NCBI GenBank assembly: GCA_045660865.1
Contig: JAZREP010000016.1
Coordinates: 5,428-69,427, forward strand
Source of the DNA: CAZRRV01 sp045660865
Lineage (GTDB): Bacteria > Bacillota > Clostridia > Oscillospirales > Acutalibacteraceae
DNA length: 64,000 nucleotides
Reading direction: 5' to 3'
Shown here: piece after piece, positions 9,495-16,276 of the stretch
How positions within the stretch are numbered: position 1 is the first letter of the stretch
Layout of the letters: each line of letters begins with the position of its first letter
Program-made: the position numbers and the translations under genes
Notes under the pieces: generated by a model
Databases searched by the model: none
What the model was told of the DNA's origin: nothing
Seen by the model: the letters and a program-made list of their open reading frames with translations, nothing else

Positions 9495-10848
9495 ACTTTA
9501 AATAATCATTTAATAGTTTTATTACGAGTTTTGATTGTAAGAGAACACCTAATAAATTAGGTATTGCCATTAGTCCGTTAAAAAGGTCTGCTATGTCCCA
9601 TACGGGTTTCATTTCTGCCCAAGCGCCGATAAATACTGCGGCAACAAAAATTACTTTATAAAGGGTTACGGCACGCTTGCCGAATAAATATTCAACACAT
9701 TTTGACCCATAGTATGACCAACCCAAGCAGGTTGAAAAGGCAAACAATAATGTTGATACAGCAATAAAGGCGCTGCCGTAAATACCGAAACCGTTTTCTG
9801 CGAAAGCCTTTGCTACAAGTGTTGCACCTGTGGCACCTGAGGTGCCGGGCATCAGTATTGCCAGCGCCGTAACAGTACACATAATAACGGTGTCAAAAAA
9901 CACCTCAAACATACCCCACATACCTTGCTTAGCGGGTTCTGTAATGCTGGAAGCGCAATGCACTAAAACCGAGGAGCCAAGCCCAGCTTCATTTGAAAAT
10001 ACTCCTCGCTTAAAGCCTTGACTTGCCGCCTTTTGAATTATAGTGCCGCTAATACCACCCGAAACAGCCGATATGCCAAAAGCACCTTTAAAAATTGAGG
10101 CAAAGGTAGGTAAGAGGCGGTCTATATTATTGAAAATAACTACCAAAGAACCTATTATGTATAAAAGCGCCATAATAGGTACTAATTTTTCTGCTGTCGC
10201 ACCGATTCGTTTTACTCCGCCGAAAATGATAACCCCTAAAATAAATGCTGCCGTAATGCCGGTAAGGATTGGCGGTAGGGAAAAGGTGCTTTCCATAGTA
10301 GTTGATATGGTGTTGATTTGTACCATGTTGCCCATACCAAAAGAAGCAAGGGTACAAAAGTTGGCAAAAATAAAAGCAAGCGGTTTGCCTAACGGTTTTA
10401 AAAGCTTGTGATTAGAAAGTCCGCCCTCTATAATATACATAGCACCGCCGCACCATTCACCGTCACTGTTTTTTTGGCGGTAATAAATACCGAGAGTGTT
10501 TTCAGCAAAACTTGTCATCATACCGAAAAATGCCGATACCCACATCCAAAAAACCGCTCCCGGCCCACCAATGACTATTGCAGTTGCAACACCCGCAATA
10601 TTGCCAGTTCCAAGCGAAGCGGCCAAAGCGGTTGCCATAGCCTGAAAAGGAGATATGCTATTACTAGAATTTGTGTTTTTTTCAGGTTTAATTATTTCTT
10701 TTAAAGTTTTGCCAAACCAAAGAGAAAAACCCTTTATTTGAAAAAAGTTGGTTTTAACTGTAAAATATATACCGCTGCCAAGCAGTAAAATAAGCATAGG
10801 TGTTCCCCAAACAAGGGTTGAAAGTCTTTCTGTAATGCTACTTAACAA
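9493..10848 (-). CDS. Sodium:alanine/glycine symporter (AGCS family)
   Basis: This integral membrane protein of about 451 residues has some ten hydrophobic segments. It imports alanine, glycine or a similar small amino acid with sodium. The AGCS signature appears as SLGTGNIAGVATAI followed by GGPGAVFWMW near residue 80-110, and SNEAGLGSS lies in the middle. I prefer the TTG start at 10848, which has GGGAGGG about 5 bases upstream. A GTG at 10863 would add 5 residues but lacks a ribosome site. The start lies in a long inverted repeat (10848-10893) that could hide the ribosome site. The substrate within the family cannot be told. Confidence 0.9.
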   Translation of the reverse strand: MLSSITERLSTLVWGTPMLILLLGSGIYFTVKTNFFQIKGFSLWFGKTLKEIIKPEKNTNSSNSISPFQAMATALAASLGTGNIAGVATAIVIGGPGAVFWMWVSAFFGMMTSFAENTLGIYYRQKNSDGEWCGGAMYIIEGGLSNHKLLKPLGKPLAFIFANFCTLASFGMGNMVQINTISTTMESTFSLPPILTGITAAFILGVIIFGGVKRIGATAEKLVPIMALLYIIGSLVVIFNNIDRLLPTFASIFKGAFGISAVSGGISGTIIQKAASQGFKRGVFSNEAGLGSSVLVHCASSITEPAKQGMWGMFEVFFDTVIMCTVTALAILMPGTSGATGATLVAKAFAENGFGIYGSAFIAVSTLLFAFSTCLGWSYYGSKCVEYLFGKRAVTLYKVIFVAAVFIGAWAEMKPVWDIADLFNGLMAIPNLLGVLLQSKLVIKLLNDYLK

Positions 10849-10893
10849 ATCAATCCCTCCCACATATAAAGATATGCTGTAGAGGGATTGATT
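10848..10893. promoter_or_regulatory. 12-bp inverted repeat covering the AGCS ribosome site and start
   Basis: AATCAATCCCTC at 10848-10859 pairs perfectly with GAGGGATTGATT at 10882-10893, and an inner CATAT/ATATG stem shortens the loop. In the minus-strand symporter mRNA the right arm contains GAGGG of the ribosome site and the first base of the TTG start. On the plus strand the same hairpin is followed by a T-rich stretch and would look like a terminator. The regulatory role is inferred. Confidence 0.5.
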
Positions 10894-10916
10894 ATTTTTT
10901 ACAGTTGAGATATACT
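10888..10916 (+). promoter_or_regulatory. Promoter for the DUF1653 gene
   Basis: TTGATT (10888-10893), a 17-base spacer and TATACT (10911-10916) form a good sigma-A promoter 20 bases before the gene. The -35 box lies in the right arm of the inverted repeat. Confidence 0.6.
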
Positions 10917-10941
10917 AAGTTAAGAGGTGAGGGCAATGCAA
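10912..10941 (-). promoter_or_regulatory. Probable promoter for the AGCS symporter
   Basis: Read on the minus strand, TTGCAT (10941-10936), 18 bases and TAGTAT (10917-10912) form a plausible promoter. Its -10 box shares bases with the divergent plus-strand -10. A transcript from it would include the whole inverted repeat. Confidence 0.4.
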
Positions 10942-11187
10942 AACAGTATTAAATTAGGTCGCTATCGTCATTTTAAAGGTAACGAATATGAGGTTATAGG
11001 AGTTGCAAAACATTCTGAAACCTTGGAAGAAATGGTTGTTTACCGTGCGCTGTATGATGAGGGCGGTCTTTGGGTGCGCCCTGCTAATATGTGGAATGAG
11101 GTAATAGAGCGTGACGGTAAAAAATTTCAACGCTTTACTTATATAGGTAAGCTGAAGGGAGTTGAACGCGTCACGCCTGACAAATAA
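10936..11187 (+). CDS. DUF1653 domain-containing protein
   Basis: This 83-residue protein matches the DUF1653 pattern: GRYRHFKGNEYEVIGVAKHSET, with the stretch split here as GRYRHFKGNEYEV and then IGVAKHSET, followed by YRALY, RPANMW and RFTYIGK. The fold resembles a small beta barrel, but no biochemical role is established for the family. It stands alone with its own promoter. The ATG at 10936 has GAGG 8 bases upstream; a GTG at 10927 overlaps that site and is not favoured. Confidence 0.85.
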   Translation: MQNSIKLGRYRHFKGNEYEVIGVAKHSETLEEMVVYRALYDEGGLWVRPANMWNEVIERDGKKFQRFTYIGKLKGVERVTPDK

Positions 11188-11450
11188 TAAATTTCCGTTT
11201 TTTATTGCCTCATCACTTGAAATACGTCAGTATTCCTGCGTTCTTCGGCTTCAAGAAACAAAAATTTCTTTATTTGGCAGGTCATAAAGTTGCTACCGCC
11301 GAGTTTTTCCATTCGGCAAAGTGTGAAATTTGCGGCAAGGCTAACGCCTGCCGTAAATAAGCGCAAGGCCGATGGGGTAAAGGCGGCGTGCGCAACCGTA
11401 ACGAGTCCGACTCTCTTCAGCTTATGGAATAAAATTATCTTAAAAACCGC
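11188..11450. other. Intergenic block without a recognisable gene, GC-richer and hairpin-rich
   Basis: About 260 bases lie between the DUF1653 gene and the tRNA-Arg promoter. The middle (about 11290-11425) is visibly GC-richer than its surroundings and holds several inverted repeats, for example GGCAAGGC next to GCCTGCC, GCCGAG with CGGC, and AAGAAA with TTTCTT. An open frame of 84 codons runs on the minus strand (11456-11202) but has no ribosome site and no family I recognise. It may be a decayed element or a structured RNA. Confidence 0.4.
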
Positions 11451-11479
11451 TTGCAATTAAGTCCTGCTTATGATATAAT
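11451..11479 (+). promoter_or_regulatory. Promoter of tRNA-Arg(TCT)
   Basis: TTGCAA (11451-11456), a 17-base spacer and a consensus TATAAT (11474-11479) lie 27 bases before the tRNA. Confidence 0.75.
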
Positions 11480-11506
11480 GCTTTGTGTTGTAAAAATGAC
11501 ACATAT

Positions 11507-11583
<77 letters not shown>

Positions 11584-11590
11584 AAAATGT

Positions 11591-11617
11591 CCCGCCGCAA
11601 GGCGGGCTATTTTTTTA
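11591..11617 (+). terminator. Terminator of tRNA-Arg(TCT)
   Basis: A CCCGCC-GCAA-GGCGGG hairpin (11591-11606) is followed by CTATTTTTTT, starting 8 bases after the CCA end. Confidence 0.85.
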
Positions 11618-11718
11618 TTGCGGTTTTTACCGATTAAATGTTTATAATAACCGATGAGTGAAATTTACAACATTTTTTATTTTTTATATGATAATATGCA
11701 GATACAGGAGGTGAATCA

Positions 11719-12162
11719 ATGAAATTCAAACTGATTATTGATAAAGAAGGACAAGAAGAAATTGTTGCAACGGTTCACGAGCGTACAGAGTTGACCGATG
11801 TGATTGAGGAACTTGTTTTGAAACACTCCGGCTCAGACCGCATATCAGCATATAATGAGGATGAAATAAAAATGCTTGGCTTTTCGGATATAGAATGTAT
11901 CACGATAATTGACGGAAAGACCTATGCAATTGATTCTAATAATCGCCGTTATCGTCTGAAACAAAGATTGTATGAACTTGAAAAACTGTTGCCAACATAC
12001 TTTATCCGTATCAATAAGAGCTCTCTTGCAAACGAAAATCATTTAGAGCGTTTTGCAGTCACTTACAGCGGTGCGGTAGATGCCGTCTTTAAATGCGGTT
12101 ATACAGAATATGTATCCCGCCGTTGCTTCACCCAAATTAAAAGGAGGTTTGACACTAAATGA
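11719..12162 (+). CDS. LytTR-type DNA-binding regulator
   Basis: The 147-residue protein has a C-terminal LytTR domain (about residues 45-145). Supporting elements are RLKQRLYELEKLL and then YFIRINKSSLAN, which match the LytTR recognition region, plus a final SRRCFTQIKRRF. There is no receiver domain, so it is a single-domain regulator rather than a two-component response regulator. A perfect AGGAGGTG lies 7 bases before the ATG. The stop overlaps the next gene (DUF3021), which is the usual partner, and pairs of this type often act as a membrane inhibitor with its regulator. The target is unknown. Confidence 0.88.
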   Translation: MKFKLIIDKEGQEEIVATVHERTELTDVIEELVLKHSGSDRISAYNEDEIKMLGFSDIECITIIDGKTYAIDSNNRRYRLKQRLYELEKLLPTYFIRINKSSLANENHLERFAVTYSGAVDAVFKCGYTEYVSRRCFTQIKRRFDTK

Positions 12163-12584
12163 AGAAGTTTTTAAAAGAATTTTTATTTAGAGGACTTATA
12201 GCCGCTTCGGGAGGTCCCGTTGTCCTTGCTATTATCTACGGTATCCTTGGTGCAACAAATACCGTTAGTAGTTTCTCTCCAAGCGAGGTTTGTTTAGGTA
12301 TTTTAACCATAACTCTGCTTGCTTTCATAGTTGCCGGAATGACTGCCGTTTACCAAATGGAACAGCTACCTTTGGCCAGCGCCATTTTAATACACGCCGC
12401 AGGGTTATATGTAGCTTACCTTGTTATTTATTTGATTAACGGTTGGCTAAAACGCCAATTAACCGCTTTTCTTGGCTTTACAGCTATATTTATCGTAGTG
12501 TATGCACTAATCTGGTTGTTCATTTATATAGTGACTAAAATCAAAACAGAACGAATTAACAAACAATTAAAAGAAAACCTATAA
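12159..12584 (+). CDS. DUF3021 family membrane protein, partner of the LytTR regulator
   Basis: This 141-residue membrane protein has four hydrophobic segments (about 10-30, 45-65, 75-95 and 105-125) and a short charged tail, which is the DUF3021 layout. It overlaps the LytTR gene by 4 bases (ATGA type), so the two are translated together. In related pairs the membrane protein restrains the LytTR regulator. That role is inferred here from family context. The gene is followed by a strong terminator. Confidence 0.82.
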   Translation: MKKFLKEFLFRGLIAASGGPVVLAIIYGILGATNTVSSFSPSEVCLGILTITLLAFIVAGMTAVYQMEQLPLASAILIHAAGLYVAYLVIYLINGWLKRQLTAFLGFTAIFIVVYALIWLFIYIVTKIKTERINKQLKENL

Positions 12585-12590
12585 TATCAA

Positions 12591-12620
12591 AAAGAGCCTG
12601 TCATTTGACAGGCTCTTTGT
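12591..12620. terminator. Strong hairpin terminator between DUF3021 and the GTPase operon
   Basis: AAAGAGCCTGTCA (12591-12603) pairs perfectly with TGACAGGCTCTTT (12606-12618) around a 2-base loop. It lies between convergent genes; the flanking A- and T-rich bases suit both directions. Confidence 0.8.
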
Positions 12621-12624
12621 TTAA

Positions 12625-13563
12625 TTAAAATGTTACCACTTGTTGCTCGGGTGGGGTAGTGCGCGAAAGGGAAATAGCCTCTAATACAGGGCCCGTTCCT
12701 TGATAACCCTTGTGCCGTTTGATTTTTACATTTGCGGTAAGCACCGCCCAATCACGAGAATTCCAACTCCCGACATCGGGTGTTTCGCATATTAAACCGC
12801 CGTAGCTAATATCATCTGCACAACAGGTCATAATATGCCGACCAATTACAATAGTGCCTTTGGGCAGTTTAGGGTCGGTAGCAATTATGCCTTTGAACTT
12901 AACTGTCTTGTTGTGATATTTCTGTGGGTCCTCCATTAAATCCCTAAACCAAAGACCAAAATCGGTGTCCTTAATCGCAACAATATCAGCATCAATATCA
13001 AATGGTAGAGGGTCTTCAATATCGTCATAATCAACTCTGCCGTCAAGATATTCGTATGCGATTTCGGCGTTGCGGTTTGCCGCACGTACAATTTTATGCA
13101 AAGCCATTGTGTCAAATCCTTCAGGCACACGGTTAAAAACAACAACCTCTGAACTGCTTAGTTTATCGTAAACCAAACTTCGCATATTTGTGTTATAGCC
13201 CTCAAAGGTTTCGGTTTCTATAAAGAGCATTTGTTGATAAATTATCCAGTTATCAGGTAATGCATCAATCAAATTCTTTATAGGCCACATTCCGTTATAT
13301 TCAATTACAACACGCTCGGCACGATGCTTTGCAAGAAAACTTGAAAGTAAGGTGTCGCTTAATTCGTCGGTGTTTTCTATTGTTTCTATGAATACATCTT
13401 TTCCGGAAAACTTTTCGGGCTCGTATTCTTGTTCACCTTCTTCACAAAGTAAGAGTAGGGTGCGCTCGGTCGAATTAAAACGCTCATCCTCTAACGTTTC
13501 TTGTATAAACTTTGTTTTGCCTGCCTCTAAAAAGCCTACAAATAAATATACAGGTATTTCCAT
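12625..13563 (-). CDS. CobW-like GTPase domain fused to a DUF1980-like C-terminal domain
   Basis: The 312-residue protein starts with a P-loop GTPase of the COG0523 kind: GFLEAGKT near residue 10-17. It lacks the CxCC metal motif of true CobW/ZagA proteins and has a weak NRVPEG in place of NKxD. The C-terminal part (about 200-312) contains GRHIMTCCADDISYGG, which resembles the C-terminal domain of DUF1980/TIGR03943 (YcgQ-like) proteins. Such domains normally belong to a partner of a membrane permease, so the fusion is unusual. ATG 13563 follows AAGAGG by 6 bases. It lies 10 bases after the His-rich GTPase gene, in one operon. A role in metal handling is inferred. Confidence 0.7.
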   Translation of the reverse strand: MEIPVYLFVGFLEAGKTKFIQETLEDERFNSTERTLLLLCEEGEQEYEPEKFSGKDVFIETIENTDELSDTLLSSFLAKHRAERVVIEYNGMWPIKNLIDALPDNWIIYQQMLFIETETFEGYNTNMRSLVYDKLSSSEVVVFNRVPEGFDTMALHKIVRAANRNAEIAYEYLDGRVDYDDIEDPLPFDIDADIVAIKDTDFGLWFRDLMEDPQKYHNKTVKFKGIIATDPKLPKGTIVIGRHIMTCCADDISYGGLICETPDVGSWNSRDWAVLTANVKIKRHKGYQGTGPVLEAISLSRTTPPEQQVVTF

Positions 13564-13573
13564 AATTAACCTC

Positions 13574-14650
13574 TTATTCAAATAAAGCCTTAATTTCTTC
13601 TGTCTTCAATTCGGTGCCTATAACACAAATGCGTCCAATTATATCGGCAGAACCGTAGCGTACATCCGGCTCATCGGGTACAAAATCAAAATGTATCCAC
13701 TCATTAGCCTCGCTGTCAACAATACCCTTTGCACGCAAGACTGTACCAAAAGCACCTGAATTAAGTTTATCCAATATTTCAACTATTTTTTCATAAGAGA
13801 ACACTTTGGCGGTTTCAATGCCAACACTTGCAAAAACCTCATCGGCGTGGTGATGCTCGTGATGGTGGTGTCCGCAATCACAATGCTCATCGTGGTGATG
13901 ATGGTGATGTCCGCACTCACAATGTTCATCGTGTTCGTGATGGTGGTGTCCACACTCACAATGCTCATCGTGATGGTGATGGTGATGTCCGCACTCACAA
14001 TGCTCATCGTGGTGGTGATGGTGATGGTGTTCTATTTCCACCATTTTATCAGCAGGTGTATTTTGCATTTCTATAGCAGACAACAACTGTGCTCCGCTTA
14101 ACTTGTCCCAATCGGTTGTTACAACGGTAGCATTATTGTTATGCTCTTTAACAAGCGCAATACATTCTGCCAGCTTTTCTTGACTGCATTTTGCTGTGTG
14201 GCTGAATATAATTGTTTTAGCGCTTTCTATCTGGTTATTAAAGAACTCGCCAAAGTTCTTCATATACATTTTGCATTTTCCTGCATCAACTACCGTAACA
14301 AGTCCGTTAATACAAATGGTATTTCCTATTTTTTCTACAGCCTCTGCAACATCGCTCAATTTACCGACACCGGATGGCTCAATTAAAATGCGGTCGGGGG
14401 AGAAACGGGTTAAAACTTCATTTAAGGATTTGCTGAAATCACCTACAAGACTGCAACAGATACAGCCGGAATTCATTTCAGTAATTTCAATTCCCGAATC
14501 CTTTAAAAATCCGCCATCAATTCCTATTTGTCCAAACTCGTTTTCAATAAGAACAAGCTTTTCACCTTTATAAGCTTCTTTAATCAACTTTTTAATAAGG
14601 GTTGTTTTACCTGCACCCAAAAAGCCTGAAAATATATCAATTTTAGTCAT
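13574..14650 (-). CDS. COG0523 (CobW/ZagA-like) GTPase with a His/Cys-rich metal-binding repeat
   Basis: This 358-residue GTPase has Walker A GFLGAGKT (9-16) and the conserved metal-binding SGCICCSL (61-68) in which CxCC binds zinc or a similar metal. A spacer at 208-268 is almost all His and Cys: four 13-residue units of DEHCECG followed by five to eight His-rich residues, roughly 35 His and 8 Cys in 61 positions. The CobW C-terminal domain follows (about 270-358). Family members hand metals to client proteins at the cost of GTP. The metal is not known; no Zur box was recognised upstream. It is the first gene of the minus-strand pair. Confidence 0.88.
   Translation of the reverse strand: MTKIDIFSGFLGAGKTTLIKKLIKEAYKGEKLVLIENEFGQIGIDGGFLKDSGIEITEMNSGCICCSLVGDFSKSLNEVLTRFSPDRILIEPSGVGKLSDVAEAVEKIGNTICINGLVTVVDAGKCKMYMKNFGEFFNNQIESAKTIIFSHTAKCSQEKLAECIALVKEHNNNATVVTTDWDKLSGAQLLSAIEMQNTPADKMVEIEHHHHHHHDEHCECGHHHHHHDEHCECGHHHHEHDEHCECGHHHHHHDEHCDCGHHHHEHHHADEVFASVGIETAKVFSYEKIVEILDKLNSGAFGTVLRAKGIVDSEANEWIHFDFVPDEPDVRYGSADIIGRICVIGTELKTEEIKALFE
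13847..14029 (-). repeat. 39-bp tandem repeats coding for the His/Cys-rich spacer
   Basis: Four repeats of 13 codons code for the DEHCECG plus His tract. Base-level differences between units (for example DCDC-type changes in the last unit) show they are not freshly copied. Confidence 0.85.
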
Positions 14651-14684
14651 TTTAGTTTCCTTACGCTTTCCTTTAATTTATATC

Positions 14685-14713
14685 AGTATAACACCCTAAA
14701 AAAATTCTTGCAA
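14685..14713 (-). promoter_or_regulatory. Promoter of the GTPase operon
   Basis: On the minus strand TTGCAA (14713-14708), a 17-base spacer and TATACT (14690-14685) lie about 35 bases before the start codon. Confidence 0.6.
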
Positions 14714-14731
14714 CTTTTTTTAAAAAAGGGG

Positions 14732-14760
14732 TTGACAAATCAAATTTTATGTGTTAGTAT
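14732..14760 (+). promoter_or_regulatory. Promoter of the amino-acid ABC transporter operon
   Basis: Consensus TTGACA (14732-14737), a 17-base spacer and TAGTAT (14755-14760) lie 50 bases before the binding-protein start. Confidence 0.65.
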
Positions 14761-14809
14761 GTTAACAGTTTAGCACGGTAAAGTGCAAAAAGAAAAGGAG
14801 ATTTTAATT

Positions 14810-15622
14810 ATGAAAAAGATTTTAGCGTTAGTAATGGTTGCCCTTATGACATTGTGTGTTTTCGCCGGTTGCGGTGCAAAAGACACTAATTCAGATGCAA
14901 AACCGATTATCGTTGCAGAGAAAGAATCTGCAGGTGAAGCAGTTGCAAAAGAAGATGCAACACTCAAAGCAGATTATGATTACACTGCAGTTGATACACA
15001 AGCTAAAGCATTGATGGAAGTTGCCGCAGGCACAGCTGATGCTGCTATTATTGACTATGTAATGTCTATCGGCTCTATCGGCAAGGGAACAGATTATGAG
15101 AACCTTGAGGTTTCCGGTGAAGGCTACAGCCCTGAGAACTATGGTATTGCTTTCCGCAAAGGCTCTGACGTTACTGCAAAGGTTAACGAAGCTATCAAAG
15201 CATTGCTTGACAGTGGCGAACTTAAAACTATTGCAGATAACTACAAACTTGGCGAATTAGTTACAGCTACCGATTCTTTCGAAGCTTTCAAACAGGCTGA
15301 AAAAGATTCTGACTGGGAGTACATCAAGAACAAGGGTGAACTCGTTATCGGTATCACATACTTCGCTCCTATGAACTATGAGAACGAGAATGGCGAATTG
15401 GTTGGCTTTGAGACCGAGTTTGCAAAAGCTGTTTGCGCTAAATTAGGCGTTAAGGCTGTATTCCAAGAGATTAACTGGAGTGCAAAAGAAACAGAGTTGG
15501 CTGCTAAGAACATTGACTGTATCTGGAACGGTATGACAATCACTGAAGAGCGTCAAGAAAATATGAGCATCACAATTCCTTACATGCAGAACAAGCAGGT
15601 AATGGTTGTTAAATCTAAATAA
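14810..15622 (+). CDS. Polar amino-acid ABC transporter binding lipoprotein, circularly permuted
   Basis: The 270-residue protein has a lipoprotein signal (lipobox FAGC, Cys21). What follows is in swapped order compared with family SBP_bac_3. Residues 31-146 match the second half of a normal binding protein: ESAGEAVAKED, then ALMEVAAGTADAAIID and YGIAFRKGSD. Residues 168-270 match the first half: DWEYIKNKGELVIGIT, NGELVGFETEFAKAVC and GMTITEERQENM, ending at the first hinge strand VMVVKSK. Ligand residues remain (Arg in EER, Asp in AIID). The linker at about 147-170 joins the natural ends. The gene has a good promoter and ribosome site (AAAAGGAG) and sits directly before permease and ATPase genes, so it is probably functional. 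Confidence 0.85.
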   Translation: MKKILALVMVALMTLCVFAGCGAKDTNSDAKPIIVAEKESAGEAVAKEDATLKADYDYTAVDTQAKALMEVAAGTADAAIIDYVMSIGSIGKGTDYENLEVSGEGYSPENYGIAFRKGSDVTAKVNEAIKALLDSGELKTIADNYKLGELVTATDSFEAFKQAEKDSDWEYIKNKGELVIGITYFAPMNYENENGELVGFETEFAKAVCAKLGVKAVFQEINWSAKETELAAKNIDCIWNGMTITEERQENMSITIPYMQNKQVMVVKSK

Positions 15623-15627
15623 TTGCT

Positions 15628-16272
15628 ATGTCATTTGAAATTGTAACCGGTGAGCTGCTAAAAGGCTTTGGGGAAAACTGTTATATATTTCTATTAACAT
15701 TGTTAATGGCTATTCCCATCGGTCTTATAGTTACATTAGGCTCTATGTCAAAATTTAAACCGTTACAATGGCTCACAAAAACATTTGTCTGGATCATCAG
15801 AGGTACGCCTCTGATGCTCCAGCTTTTTGTGGTTTTGTACGTTCCGGGTCTTGTTTTCGGTATTCCAATGAGAAATCGTATGCTGGCGGCTTTAATCGCC
15901 TTTGTAATCAACTATGCTTGCTATTTTAGTGAAATCTATCGTGGCGGTATAGAAAGCATTTCAAAGGGTCAGTATGAAGCAGGTCAGGTTTTAGGTATGA
16001 CAAAAACCCAAATCTTTTTTAAAGTAGTTTTAATGCAGGTGGTTAAACGCATTGTTCCTCCAATGAGCAATGAAATTATCACATTGGTTAAGGACACCTC
16101 GCTTGCACGTATTATAGCAGTTGCCGAAATATTGATGGCGGCTGAACGTTATGCAGGCAAAGGCCTTATCTGGCCGCTTTTCTATACAGGTGTATTTTTC
16201 CTTGCCTTTAATGGTATTCTCACCTTGTTATTTAGCTATATTGAAAAGAAACTAAATTATTATAGAGGTTAA
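15628..16272 (+). CDS. Polar amino-acid ABC transporter permease
   Basis: A 214-residue inner membrane protein of the HisM/GlnP family with about five hydrophobic segments. The EAA loop that contacts the ATPase is seen as QYEAGQVLGMTKTQIF, near residues 112-127, followed by KVVLMQVVKRIVPP. It lies 5 bases after the binding-protein gene and 4 bases before the ATPase gene. Only one permease gene is present, so it probably works as a homodimer. Substrate is likely a polar amino acid, but not determined. Confidence 0.93.
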   Translation: MSFEIVTGELLKGFGENCYIFLLTLLMAIPIGLIVTLGSMSKFKPLQWLTKTFVWIIRGTPLMLQLFVVLYVPGLVFGIPMRNRMLAALIAFVINYACYFSEIYRGGIESISKGQYEAGQVLGMTKTQIFFKVVLMQVVKRIVPPMSNEIITLVKDTSLARIIAVAEILMAAERYAGKGLIWPLFYTGVFFLAFNGILTLLFSYIEKKLNYYRG

Positions 16273-16276
16273 GATT

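Noticed and set aside
11202..11456. Minus-strand open frame of 84 codons
   Set aside because: No ribosome site, no recognised family, and composition that fits the hairpin-rich intergenic block rather than coding sequence.
13783..14101. Repeat array first read as a possible CRISPR and as other-frame proteins
   Set aside because: The 39-bp units keep the frame of the GTPase, have no spacers of unique sequence, and encode the His/Cys tract. The other-frame products are shadows.
14651..14731. Zur box before the GTPase operon
   Set aside because: No TCGTAAT-type dyad with ATTACGA was seen; only a normal promoter is visible.
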